Assembly: GCF_932274485.2 (NCBI RefSeq)
Contig: NC_065882.2
Coordinates: 72,639,431 to 72,703,430 of the forward strand
Direction: 5' to 3'
DNA from: Patella vulgata
Taxonomy: Eukaryota > Mollusca > Gastropoda > Patellidae
DNA length: 64,000 nt
Shown here: positions 33,402-43,800 of the stretch, one piece after another
How positions within the stretch are numbered: position 1 is the stretch's first letter
Layout: every line of letters begins with the position of its first letter
Notes under the pieces: model-generated
Database searches by the model: none
Seen by the model: only the letters and a program-made list of their open reading frames with translations
What the model was told of the DNA's origin: nothing
Translations under genes and position numbers: made by a program

Positions 33402-34399
33402 ATTTTATGGAGAGACCCGCCGTTTGGGGATTTTTCTTGAATCAAATCTTCACACCAATTTTCACCGTAATTGGTATTGTAGGGAACTGCCTGTCGTTTA
33501 TAGTGATGAAGTCCAAGACGTTACGGAACAAATCTTACAGTCATTATCTCTGTGCTCTGGCGGTTTTTGATAGCCTCGTTTTGATTGGCCGAGAGGTGAT
33601 GGTGACGAATGAACTATTAATGTATTATGGAAAACCAGGTGTATTTGTGAACTTTTCAGCAACTGCGTGTAAAATATTCAATTTTGCCGAATGTGTTTGT
33701 TATTTGATGTCTTCGTGGATTATTGTTTGTATGGCACAAGAACGATTATTGGTGGTGTACATGCCCTTTAAGAAACACGCTTTCACCACCCAGCGGGGCG
33801 CCATTTTGATTATTCTGTCTCTGTTTATCGTGATGTCCTACACCCAGGTGTTTCGTCTAGTAATGGTCACCAATAATAACTCACAATGTGAAAGTATTCC
33901 CGAGCTGTATACCATATACACGGCCCTTCACGTCTATTTTTATCAGTTTTGTTTAATATTCACACTACCGGTAATAATCGTCTTTGTGTGTAACATCATG
34001 GTTCTGTGTAAAATTCACCACGTTAGGAAGGCCATGCAGGACGAGAACTCCTTTTCAACTCGCCTTACCAGAAAATCCAACACTCGCCACAAAACCACCA
34101 TCATGCTTCTGGCTATTTCCTTTACCTATATATTTACACTATTACCGTTAGTGTTTCTATCGTTTGTGCTGATCATCGCTTATAAAGTTTACGGCGCAGC
34201 CGCGGCCAGTCTGGTCATACGGGCTACACCTTGGAAAGATCTGCTTGTTGTCGTATCTCAGATTAATTATGGTATAAATTTCTTTATTTACGTTTTGTCT
34301 GGCAAGAAATTCCGGGTGGAATTACGACGGGTGTTTAATAAAGAAAGAGCCAGCACATTTAACAGTTCTAAAACACGAGATGAGTTTATGCTATTATAG
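33402..34399 (+). CDS. Class A (rhodopsin-like) GPCR, main exon
   Basis: This exon encodes residues 19-349 of a 349-aa seven-transmembrane receptor (a start at the in-frame ATG, 33407, would give 330 aa). In 349-aa numbering: helix 1 has G45-N46; helix 2 has LAVFD with D74; C107 and C180 can form the helix 3 to loop 2 disulphide; helix 3 ends E131-R132-L133 in place of DRY; helix 5 has P207; helix 6 ends FTLLP (P266) and lacks the usual tryptophan; helix 7 has NFFIY (N310, Y314) where proline is replaced. Helix 4 lacks its typical tryptophan. Loop 3 is basic and the tail is short. An acceptor TTTTTCAG precedes it and an in-frame stop lies upstream at 33383, which favours splicing to 23123-23174. 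The pattern resembles lophotrochozoan neuropeptide/FMRFamide-type orphan receptors. The ligand cannot be named. The protein should act in the plasma membrane. Confidence 0.93.
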
Positions 34400-34462
34400 A
34401 CTTCTGATTACAGTGTAGCACGTCAAAGTTTACAAACCTCTGCAATATCAACGGACACAGAT

Positions 34463-34672
34463 GCGTACATAAAAGAGAAGTGTGGGCCCATACATCTTAA
34501 ATATCGTCTAAACATTCGCTACAACAAAGAACTAAAAACGAAAGTAGACGGGAACATGATTTTAAACCATAAGTTACGTACATAAAACTGAAGTGTGAAT
34601 TCATACATCTTAAATATCGTCTAAACATTCGCTACAACACAGACCAAAAAAATCGAAAGTAGAAAGGAACAG
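34463..34672 (+). repeat. Two-copy tandem duplication in the GPCR 3' region
   Basis: The block GTACATAAAA...CATACATCTTAAATATCG, CTAAACATTCGCTACAACA is repeated at an offset of 113 bp (for example AAACATTCGCTACAACA at 34510 and 34623). It is probably transcribed as part of the receptor 3' UTR. Confidence 0.88.
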
Positions 34673-34792
34673 GATTGTTAATTAGATATTGAAATATTTT
34701 AAACTGGACGTTGCTGGTGTTTTTCAGACGAAATAATATGCGTGTTATGTCATGACTATATCACGGTAACTGACAAAGATGGTAATGTTGCC

Positions 34793-35101
34793 GGGGTGGT
34801 TGAATGGCCTAATAGTTAGCACGTGCGCACTGTATCATAAGATCTGTCATTGAGTCAACTGGCATGGTTTCGATTCCCCGGTTGTACGTGACAAGGAGTA
34901 GGGTGGCCTGTCGTACTTTGTGGGTTTTCTCCGGGTCCTCCGGTTTACACTCACTTCTAAAGACCCTACCCGAAAGACCCTACCCGCAATTATTGAAATG
35001 AAAATTGAACCATGTGTTAGGCCCGAAATGACCTAGTCTGTGTCGAGTGGACGTTAAACTCCATTCCCCCCTCTCTCTCTCTCTCCCTCTCCCTCTCTCT
35101 C
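34793..35101 (+). mobile_element. SINE-1, full length, in the GPCR 3' region
   Basis: Complete from GGGGTGGTTGAATGGCC through GGTTTCGATTCCCCGG, GACAAGGAGTAGGGTGGCC, GCCCGAAATGACCTAGTCTG and GTGGACGTTAAACTCCAT, to a long CT tail. A perfect 13-bp target duplication, TGGTAATGTTGCC, lies at 34780-34792 and 35102-35114. This is the reference copy for SINE-1 boundaries. Confidence 0.95.
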
Positions 35102-35114
35102 TGGTAATGTTGCC

Positions 35115-35865
35115 TGCGATGTCACTACTGTTGAAGCCGACGTTAAAAGACCAATTGTGTCCAGGTAACAATAGTGCTACGCATCATCAGTATACAGCCT
35201 TCACGTAAAGAAAGTTATTCAAATCAATAACAACGCCTATTATCCAAGAACAAAGACCTGGAGTGACGTCATCAGTTAGGATATGAATGGCACAAAAAGA
35301 AAGACTCTGTAATTAAGTACTCAGAAATACCCAGAATTAATTAGTGGCTGGCATCATGTCAGAGAACCCGCCTGTGACGACATGAAGGGTATCGCTGTAT
35401 TCTGATAGGCTCACGCATGCTTTGCTTTGAGTGTATACATATTTCAAGACACAATATATTAAACAATTATTTCTCTTATTTAAATAAAAGACACGAATTA
35501 GAAGTTGAAAGCGGATGATAAAAAGTGAAGAAGCTTTAATATAATATGTGTTTGTATTTTTAAAAAACACAAAGCACAAGAAAAGAATAACATATTATTA
35601 TGAAAGGTAATCGGGCAAGCGAGCCTACGCAAATTCTCTTAGCCAATTTAACACATACATGTTAAATGCAAGATTTATTGCAGATAAGTAAGAAAGAAAG
35701 TTGTCCTATATTCTCTCCCAATTAACTTTGTTCTGCATAGCGATTAGTTCTGTTGGATTTTGTTTTACATTTTGTGTTTGTTTGATGGTCATTAAATATT
35801 ATTTTTAATAAAGATAACTGCTTCATCTGTGTGAGACTTCTATTTACAAGCACGAGAAACGACCC
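35115..35865. other. Non-coding DNA after the GPCR gene
   Basis: Probably the distal 3' UTR and the following spacer. No repeat was recognised. An 80-codon minus-strand frame (35337-35579) has no recognised motif. Confidence 0.45.
35807..35812 (+). other. Candidate polyadenylation signal of the GPCR gene
   Basis: A canonical AATAAA, followed within 25 bases by a T/G-rich stretch, lies 1.4 kb past the receptor stop codon. If used, the 3' UTR would include the tandem duplication and the SINE-1 copy. Other AATAAA hexamers exist in this AT-rich DNA, so the choice is uncertain. Confidence 0.35.
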
Positions 35866-36340
35866 CTGTGGCCTATTTGTTAATCCCATTGCAGTATATG
35901 AAAGTAAATATGTTGTTTATTAAGGAACCCTCTACCTCCGCGGTGGGTAAGTAAGTATGACGCTTGATCACTCACAGGAGCGTGTGGGGGGGGGGGGTGA
36001 TTACCGAATGGTTAGCATGTATGCGCTGTATCATAAGGTCTGTCATTGAGTCAACTGGCGTGTTTTCGTGTTGTACGTGACAAGGAGTAGGACAGCCTGT
36101 CTAACCTCGTGGGTTTTCACTGATCACTCACAGGAGGTCCCGAATTCGATCCAAGTGTTGATTGTGGTCGTTTCTCGGCACTTTGCTGCCACATTTCTTC
36201 TGTTAGCAGTGTATGGCAGGGTGGGTGGGCTTTAGCAAGGGGGAAGTTCCTGCTTATTCGATTAGGACGAGGACCACCCGTGCACTAGAGATGGCGTAGA
36301 CGGTAAATAATCCTAGACTACGGGAATTCGATGAACAGGC
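35866..36340 (+). mobile_element. Composite: shared module plus SINE-5 with SINE-1 inserted
   Basis: A module starting ACCCCTGTGGCCTATTTG and containing TTTATTAAGGAACCCTCTAC leads into the tRNA-like head of SINE-5 (GCGGTGGGTAAGTAAGTATG...; after the insert CCCGAATTCGATCC as box B). Within that head lies a SINE-1 piece (35981-36120). The perfect 16-bp duplication TGATCACTCACAGGAG flanks it at 35965-35980 and 36121-36136. The SINE-1 piece is cut at its 3' side rather than its 5' side, which is unusual for LINE-driven insertion. The module and the SINE-5/SINE-1 junction recur at 62771-62930. Confidence 0.85.
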
Positions 36341-36444
36341 AAGAGAACACGTTTGAAACGCCGCTGTCTGGGCACAAGTTTTCACACTGCACACTGCTTT
36401 GCGTATCCCTTTTCATTTGCCAGGGTTACACAGAAAGGTACGAA

Positions 36445-36662
36445 ATTACATGAAATAAAATGGGGTTTAACGTCCTACCTACTGTTCTGTCCCAACTGGG
36501 CTTATGACAACCGGCATACGCTATACAGTCCGAAGAGTGGCACTATGACCAACTCTTATATCGAATTCCAACTGCTAAGGGTTATTTCACGTGCACGCCA
36601 ATGTGTACACGGGGCCTCGGTTTTTCCTCCCATGCGAACGACAGACTCTCTGTACTAGGTGG
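36445..36662 (-). mobile_element. SINE-2 fragment
   Basis: Reverse copy from ATGAAATAAAATGGGGTTTA through CGTCCTACCTACTGTTCTG, TATCGAATTCCAACTGCTAA, CGTGCACGCCAATGTGTACA and CATGCGAACGACAGACTCTC. The head is missing. Confidence 0.87.
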
Positions 36663-37039
36663 AACCACGCCAGAGAGGAAAGACGTTAAAACTCGTTTTA
36701 TTTGAGATTTTTATGATTGCAAAATCCCGCAGATTGAAGCTCTGTGATACATTTATGTGTGTAAATAACGACCAGTTTACCACTTCACCACACCATGTAG
36801 GCCTAGAACAAGCATCATCGGAGTTCGGTTTGTATGTATATAAGACATATGGTCCCTCGAGATTTAATCAATTAATTGGTAATTAATTGATGTTCCTACC
36901 TACCAGAGCAACTAAGGGAATAACAATAATAATTAAACATGGAACTGGTCTTTGCGCTAATCGTCACCCGAATACCTTTTCTAGATGGCACTAACAATAC
37001 TATCGACTGTTGTCATGTTTCTTCTATAATCACAATTGT
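36663..37039. other. Unassigned non-coding DNA
   Basis: Nothing recognised; overlapping frames are short and featureless. Confidence 0.45.
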
Positions 37040-37235
37040 CGTCTACATTATCGGTAGGGACCGGCGTTATACTATCGTCTACAATATGGCCAGGTGCTGG
37101 TGTCATGTTATACTATCGTCTATAGTATGGACAGAGGCTGGTATCATGTTACGTCTACAGTATGGGTAGGCCGGTGTCATGTTACGTCTACAGTATGGCC
37201 AGGGGCTTGTGTCATTTTATACTATCGTCAACAGG
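37040..37235. repeat. Degenerate minisatellite, units of about 35-48 bp
   Basis: Five or so units carry TACTATCGTCTACA(A/G)TATGG and GG(C/T)(C/T)(G/T)GTGTCATGTTA. They vary in length because TACTATCG is present or absent. Confidence 0.75.
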
Positions 37236-37762
37236 GCATTTAAGAGGCGTTAGAACATAGATTACAGCACATTAGTCTCAAAATAAAGTCATATCATCGT
37301 GAAAAGGTTCTTTCGGATATAATGAGTATCACTTTGATTGAGCAGAAATAGTAATAGACGATCCGGATCGATTTATTAATGTTCAATATGAAAATCGACG
37401 CTATAGTTGAATATCATAAATCGAATCTAATAAGCCTGCTCTTGTACACATCCCATATGTCAAATATTGTGACATGCATGTCTGCTACTTTGACTGCATT
37501 AGCCCACTTTCAAGATGTACGTGTTTTTCTCTCAGTATTACAACCACATTAAATGCATTACCCGACTAGACACTAATTAGCTGTGTGTAAAATTATTGTA
37601 ATCTTGCCTCTGTCAAACTAAAGACCCCAATGAATCACTTAAGTCCAATCATACATCTGAATATTCGACACTATCTCGGCTAAACTGGCAGCCTAAGATT
37701 GCTTATTGAATAACAGACCTAACTCTTAGTGATACAAAAACTAATTCTATCCTTTGTTGGAT
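37236..37762. other. Unassigned non-coding DNA
   Basis: AT-rich, no recognised feature. Confidence 0.45.
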
Positions 37763-38550
37763 GGGAGCCACGATGGCTCAGTGAATCAGACGTTGGATCG
37801 CTTGTTACACAATTGGGGTATGCCATCTTTGACATGTGACAGGATAAATTAAATCCTTATCATGTCAGTTGTCACTTATGACAAGATAGTTGATTCATGT
37901 AATGTGTGTTGTCTTGTAAAGTAATTTGTACAGGAAGCCTATCTATAGCATTATCTATATCATATATATAGCTGTGTAATCATCTTAACATCTGACAATG
38001 GCCAGGTGTATAAAGAAGAGATCCGGAAGTTAGTTAGAAGTTAATTGGGACCAGACAGGTCTCTAGTTAAGACCGGAGAGCGGCCATGTAAGTTAGTTGG
38101 GAGTTGGCACCCGTGTGTGCCAAGCCACGCGAAGACCATGTCTCCCATAACACAGGCTAATTACAGAGTCTTTTACCAGAAGACGTTTTGTACTTGATAT
38201 GTGTTTGAAGAACAATAAAAGTATCATATGAAGTTAAATCAATGTTGTCATCGTAAAGAACAAATAATGTAACACGCTAACGTGGAGGTCCCGTGTTTGA
38301 TTCCTGCGTTACCCGCGAAAGTTCATAGGGATCTTCCGGCGGTGCAAGACAGAAGCCATGGCAAGGGATAGTGTATAGTCGTTTGGATGGGACGTTGGCG
38401 GTTGAAATTCGATATAAGAGTATGTCGCAGTGCCACTTTACGGGCAAAATTGCCCTCATAGCACACTGTCAGACGTATGGCCGTCTTTTTTTAGTCCCCT
38501 CAGAGTAGAATAGTAGAACGTTAAACACCATATAATTCCATTTCATTCCC
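37763..38550 (+). mobile_element. SINE-2 copy split by a solo LTR
   Basis: The left part (37763-37802) is the tRNA-like head, GGAGCCACGATGGCTCAGTG. The right part (38275-38550) continues with GGAGGTCCCGTGTTTGATTC, CGAAAGTTCATAGGGATCTT, GAAATTCGATATAAGAGTAT and GTAGAACGTTAAACACCATA. The two are exactly contiguous once the inserted LTR and one copy of its CGCT duplication are removed. Confidence 0.86.
37803..38274. mobile_element. Solo LTR (472 bp) in a SINE-2
   Basis: A fossil LTR without internal sequence. It starts TGTTACA and ends TGTAACA, the TG...CA ends with perfect 7-bp inverted termini. The 4-bp target duplication CGCT flanks it at 37799-37802 and 38275-38278. An AATAAA lies near the right end at 38214. 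Solo LTRs arise by recombination between the two LTRs of a retroelement. The superfamily (Gypsy or BEL/Pao) cannot be told from the LTR alone. It is younger than the SINE-2 copy it interrupts, and clean ends suggest moderate age. Confidence 0.88.
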
Positions 38551-38928
38551 TTTGTTGGGTGCAAAATATATATATATGGTGTAGCCGCCAACCTCGAACA
38601 GACAAACAAACGGACAAAAGACAGTCACAACTCAGCTAAACTTGGTCAGAGGCTACACTAGGTGTACCAAGGGGCTGTAATTTGGGGTATAGGGTCAGGT
38701 CGAGTCCGGTATCGACAAAGACCGGGTGGTGTTGCACTAGAACTTACTATTTTTGGTTTCAAGAAATTTCCATAAGCTAGTATCTAATAACTGCCTTTCC
38801 AGATTTAAAATATATGGGGTATAAGGACATCTCGACATAGGCGTTGCACTTCGGGTTTACGTCGGTGGATTTTGTCGCCTTTTACCAGCCTATTAATAAT
38901 CAATTCAACTATAGCATTACGAGAGAGA
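38551..38928. other. Unassigned non-coding DNA
   Basis: Contains a short AT run and GTGTAGCC (38579) with the inverted GGCTACAC (38650). Nothing else recognised. Confidence 0.45.
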
Positions 38929-38992
38929 AGTGGGGGGGGGGGTAATGTCCCTCGACAAAAACTAGGTCATATGGTTCAATTTTATTTGAATG
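38929..38992 (-). mobile_element. SINE-1 3' fragment
   Basis: After a G run, TAATGTCCCTCGACAAAAAC and TATGGTTCAATTTTATTTGA are the reverse of the SINE-1 3' region. Confidence 0.7.
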
Positions 38993-40037
38993 ACACTATA
39001 AATAGCCATCGCACGTGCAATTCTATACACATCTATCGACTATTACAGCCGTAAAAAATATATTGTTGACGATTCTGAATAGCAGTAATATTTAGCTTAT
39101 TGGTTATTACAGTAGCTGTAGAAATTACGTTCGGTTTTTTTTTTAATTTGCTTTATCATTAACTGTACCGTTAGGAGCGGCATCTTTTGGTTTAGTACAA
39201 ATAATATCTCTGAAATACTTGCGTTGGGCAAGAACATGAAACTAGCAGTAGTTTCATTTTACTTTTACAAGGTTCTTAAAACAATTGTTGAGTTGCCCAA
39301 CGTTCCTGTTTCTAAATTCAATTTCTTGTTGCAGCTTTCTGCTATGTTTCGTAAAAAAAGTAGTCTTGGTTATCCCGGCCTGTCAATCAAACGTAGAATG
39401 GTCAGAAGACTGGTTAAGTGAGAATACTTTCAAAACAAGGGCACGTAACCTATTTTTACTCACATGTGCTCGGATGTTATGTCCGACCGACACTCGTAAT
39501 CATCTTTCAGTGTATTATTTATGGATGATTAAATGCCCATAGCTTATTAAGTACAGCATGACCGTTATTTAGTGACTATAAATGTTTGAAACTGATTTAA
39601 GGCTTGGTGTATATATAAATATTGTGGTGTAATTGTCGAGATATTTATTTATGGTGGGGCACCCTACCTTGACACAGGACGCAGGACTTCAATTCATTGC
39701 ACGACCAGGTAGATTCATCGCGTGACTCTCTGAACTACTTATTATTTAATTCATTGGGTTATATGTTTATTATTCCTGGTTATTACAAATATTAAACCGT
39801 CAGATAAAAATCAATTTTGTAAATCGAAAGAACTTATCTTTGATCTCAATGCATGTAAACATAAAGCCTCCCAGACATCAGCAACTCGCCTTGTGTCTAT
39901 ATTTCCGCTATTTATATTTTTCCCTGCCCATTGCAACCAACTATCATATATTTAGATAAAAATCTATTTTGTAGATCGACTAAATCTATGAAGTTCTATT
40001 TCTTTTTTTTAAAAAAAGAATTTTATTCAGGAAGTTG
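38993..40037. other. AT-rich non-coding DNA
   Basis: No repeat family or gene recognised. Overlapping frames at 39224-39542 encode nothing familiar. Confidence 0.5.
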
Positions 40038-40525
40038 TTATTTAAAAATAATCTGAAAAATAAGAAATAGAACATTAAGAAATATTCTGTTTATTGACAC
40101 AAAGCACTGTCGCATGTCTAACACATATTCACCAGAACGCTTATTATATTTGGGGATCATCAATATGCTACGATCACTTGAAGAACGAAGGTTGGATCGC
40201 CAGGGAGTATAGAAATCAAAGAGTTCTTTTAAATAACTGGGTGCGGTGTCAGAATAAATTGATTTAAACACATTCACAAGAGCTTTAAATTGAACCCTCG
40301 CTCGAACTGGAAGCCAATGGGGTTTCTGTAACTTAGCTGATATATGATCAAATTTTCGTGTTTTAGTTATGAGACGTGCAGCATTGTTTTGCGCTATTTG
40401 TAGTCTGTTTAAAGCTGTTTCTGGTGCTCCTAATAGAAGAGAATTTGCATAGTCCATGTGGGATGTTACTAATGCCTTCAGAAGAAGGTTTATTTTAAAA
40501 CAACAATACTTTCTTTCTTACTAAT
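40038..40525 (-). mobile_element. LINE ORF2 C-terminal fragment (CR1/L2-like)
   Basis: The minus-strand open frame reads NLLLKALVTSHMDYANSLLL..., then RLQIAQNNAARLITKTRKFD, HWLPVRARVQFKALVNVFK and APSYLKELF. It ends with an SNLRSSSD block. This succession is the conserved region after the reverse-transcriptase catalytic core in CR1/L2/Jockey-like LINEs (family form DYCNSLLYG, RLQxxQNxAARLI, HWLPVxxRIxFK, PxYL). The frame is open for about 150 codons, so the copy is not very old. The catalytic part and endonuclease are missing (5' truncation), and the extreme C-terminus after SGEYV departs from the family pattern. Confidence 0.92.
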
Positions 40526-41089
40526 TAAATGATTTTCAGTGCTAAATTGCGGAGAATTACCGACTTTACACCCAAAATCACGATGAAAGTTGATAATCAA
40601 ACAAAAAAAAACATTTTCAAGATTATCATAAACTTAAGGTAGAAAATTAATAGAATCGTTTGTTTCACTGAGATATTTTCTGATTTTACAGGTTATATTG
40701 TGAAAGAATGATGAGAATGAGTCAGTCAGAACACTGGTTACGATTACAAATATTGTCCAATAAAGAATTCACTAATTTAGATATATCTTTCAGTTTGTTT
40801 GCTCTATTTTCAATATTTTTGAGATTATAATTTCGATTTAGCTTGCTCTATCCATCTAGTTTTGCTATGTTTCTGATTTATAAATCTCCTTATGGGGTTC
40901 GGTCTTCGGCCTGATTTCCTCCTCTCTTAGTTCTTCTAATAATAACAGGATCCATTAACTTATTCGTCGTTGCTGAATACCTATATGTAACTGTGTGGAG
41001 AAACAAAGCCACCAAAGACCCAAAGATCAACGATGTAACTGTTAAAATTAGATCCGTGAATTAAAGCATCTTTGCTCTATATGAAATAA
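40526..41089. other. Unassigned non-coding DNA
   Basis: AT-rich, nothing recognised. Confidence 0.45.
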
Positions 41090-41250
41090 AATAAAATGGA
41101 TTCAGCTCGCTTCCTTCCTCCACCAAATGAGCTAACAAACGATTGGATGCCCGTTGCCAGGATCTCGCGTTCGTGTCCCACTGGCATGAGGAAGCGAACC
41201 CGATATATCCTGGTTAGCGAGCCCGGACCTTACTCAGTCGGTCTCCCTGT
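41090..41250 (-). mobile_element. tRNA-derived SINE, minor family
   Basis: On the minus strand the head reads GACTGAGTAAGGTCCGGGC with a box B-like GGGTTCGCTTCC, and the other end carries AAAATAAAATGG, as a reversed tail. The head resembles that of SINE-2 but the short body differs. Confidence 0.6.
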
Positions 41251-43688
41251 TACATTTGATAATTTAAATCTCACTGCCATTAAGTAAGGACTAGGGCTTC
41301 CATGCACGCTGTACTTTATATTATTTAACTCGAGATAACTGGACACGAAAAACCACACTACCGGCAGAGTTATTGAAGTGCGTAGAGGTTAATAGTTTCA
41401 ACATAATTATCGTGATCGTTACGACGATTTTACCGCTGAAAAGACGATTTTTGGCCGAGTTATTTTGCTTTAAGTGCACAGGGTCGTAACGATCACAATA
41501 TGGTGACATCTTATTAATATCGCTGTATCTATCGTCCTAGTGACCTCTATACGCTTCCATAGACATACACAATATGTGTGAACTATTTTCTTTATTAACG
41601 GTCAATTAGCTTGTAAAGAACAATGTCTGACTTTTCAAGTAGTTCGTACGTTAAGTTTTGGGTTTGGTGTCACCTCCTAATGATTGCATTATGTCAACTC
41701 CCACTGATTGCAGTGAACCATTTAATGATTCCGGTATTTAATGAAAGGAGCTGATGTCTTTTAATAGGAATATAGATCACTCTAAAATAGAATTACCCGT
41801 GTTTCGAGGAGTTTGTACGGCAATGTTCAGGCCTGCCTTTTACCTGACATGTTTCACCCCTCCGACAACATTGTTTTAATCTAACCACGACTGTGTAATA
41901 AGCATTTAAAGGAGATTCTTTTTTAGTTGATGGCTTTCCCCCTGCTGATTTCCTCAGCCTGATTAACGATCCTGGTGGCTAATAAACGGAGGCAAGAAAG
42001 CGCCATTTGTCTACAAATATAATGGGTTTTTTAATAGGAATACAGTCTGACGTGTGTTTGAAATTACTATATATTCGGGTAAACGTTTTTACATCGTACA
42101 GTATTGTGTAAATCGGAAATCTTCATGCGTGATAATTATTGAAAAACATCAGTAAGGCCTAATCAATTTACTTTTCAGTTCTTAACAAATAAATAGCCAC
42201 GTGAATCACATGAAGGACTAGATAACAAACCTAATCTCTCAACCCTCCGTGTTTCGAGATAAGAGATGGTGCTATATAGTTACATCTGGCAAACCCCAAC
42301 AGGGATCACATCGGGCCTCAGTAAGCAAAACTGACAATATTTTTCCTCAAAACGACGATTGATTATTGTTATTTATAATATTTCTGCCACATCCAACTAC
42401 AATTAAGCATATAATCCTATCTTAACCAGGTATAAATTATCGTATTTAAAATCGAGGCCTTAGCCGTTACTAAGAACGCCATTTTTAAACGGGAGATGTA
42501 AGACGGTATATGTCGGATAAAAACAACGCTTAATTAATTAAAACGCGAATATTTGGAGTTAGGTGATAGTTTACTTAGTTATTATAGTATATTATCTTAT
42601 TTTTAAGATGTTACATGCATTAATAAAGAAACTGGGTTTGCCACTTGGAACTAAAGGCAGTCAATCGTAGCTAAAAACAAGCACACCAGTATATCTCAAC
42701 GTTTTTAGCTATATTCTCTTAGCTAATGAAGGACGTTTTATGTAAAATTCCAAAACTCAATCATTTGAAACTAACAGCTATATTGAAAAGTGCAACCAAG
42801 CAATTTTGGACGTTGAATTAGTCTTTCTCTGACGAAATAAGAAGCCAAATTTTAACGGGTATTCCTGAAGAAACTAAAGTCAAATTGGCGTGGCCTAAAG
42901 GGCAGTATTCGATTCCGATTATCAATCTTATTACAGTTTTTTCTCTTCTGATATAGACAATAGAAAATGTTTATTTATAGGTCTGACTAGATGTAACTTT
43001 ATTTTAAATATACATCACAGTTTATTCCTTGTTTTTTATTTAATTTAAATAATTGAAAATGTTTATTTATGAATGTGACTAGATATAAACATATTTAAAT
43101 ATCCATTCTAGTTTATTCCTTGTTTTTATTAAAATCTCTTTAAATAGATATAAATCAATTTTACTTATTAAATAGGTGTATAGATTATTGCTCTATAACT
43201 CAAACAGCTATATTAATAATTAAATTTATCACCCAATAATACATTCTAAAGTAGATATCGCTTGTGTGATAAATTTCATAATCTACTGCGATATCTCCTT
43301 AGAAGATATCGCTTTACATGAATTTGATTGGTCAGTTAAAAAGGAACTACTTTTTTTGTATTTTCAAAGAACAGTTCATTTTTTATTAAAAGTAACTTCT
43401 TTTTTTATTAAAAATGAATTTTTTTTATTTAATTGACTTTGATGGAAACACTGGTAATATAATCAGATTCAGTAAAAGTGAAGTCTATAGCAAAGAATTA
43501 TATTTATTTATGTGTGCACGTAAGAAAGGATTGGGTGTTTAATAAAATCAAAAAATATCATTACTCGTTGATATTTTTGTATATCAAAAAAGACTCATAG
43601 GAGATTCTCTATGTATTAACTGAACGCTTGTCTAGAACAGGTAATCAACGGCACAGAGATTGATATATTGAGATATATGACGTCGCAC
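41251..43688. other. AT-rich non-coding DNA with small repeats
   Basis: GTGATCGTTACGAC (41410) and its reverse complement GTCGTAACGATCAC (41484) form a 14-bp inverted pair. At 42961-43140 a unit of about 95 bp is repeated (GAAAATGTTTATTTAT, GACTAGAT, AGTTTATTCCTTGTTTTT in both copies). AGATATCGC / GCGATATC pairs occur at 43255-43315. No gene was recognised. Confidence 0.5.
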
Positions 43689-43800
43689 CTGGGTGAGTCT
43701 ATTTTTAGCCAGTAGGTACACCAGCATTTCATACAGCTGACATGTCCGTAGAGATGACATTCCCAACCGGTCTGGCCATCTTGCCGTCTTGTCTTGGCAA
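43689..43800 (-). CDS. Weak candidate exon, cysteine-rich peptide
   Basis: A minus-strand open segment reads ...DGQTGWECHLYGHVSCMKCW... and is bounded by a possible acceptor (TTCCGCAG) and donor (CCCAG/GTGCGA), giving 112 bp with consistent phases. The C-x3-GH-x2-C-x2-C spacing is reminiscent of RING-like or treble-clef zinc-binding segments. The exon is short, no partner exon was found and the match may be chance. It could also be the remains of a pseudogene. Confidence 0.18.

Noticed and set aside
33407-34399. Receptor as an intronless retrocopy starting at 33407
   Set aside because: There is no poly-A tract or target duplication, the frame is intact, and a good acceptor plus an in-phase upstream exon are present.
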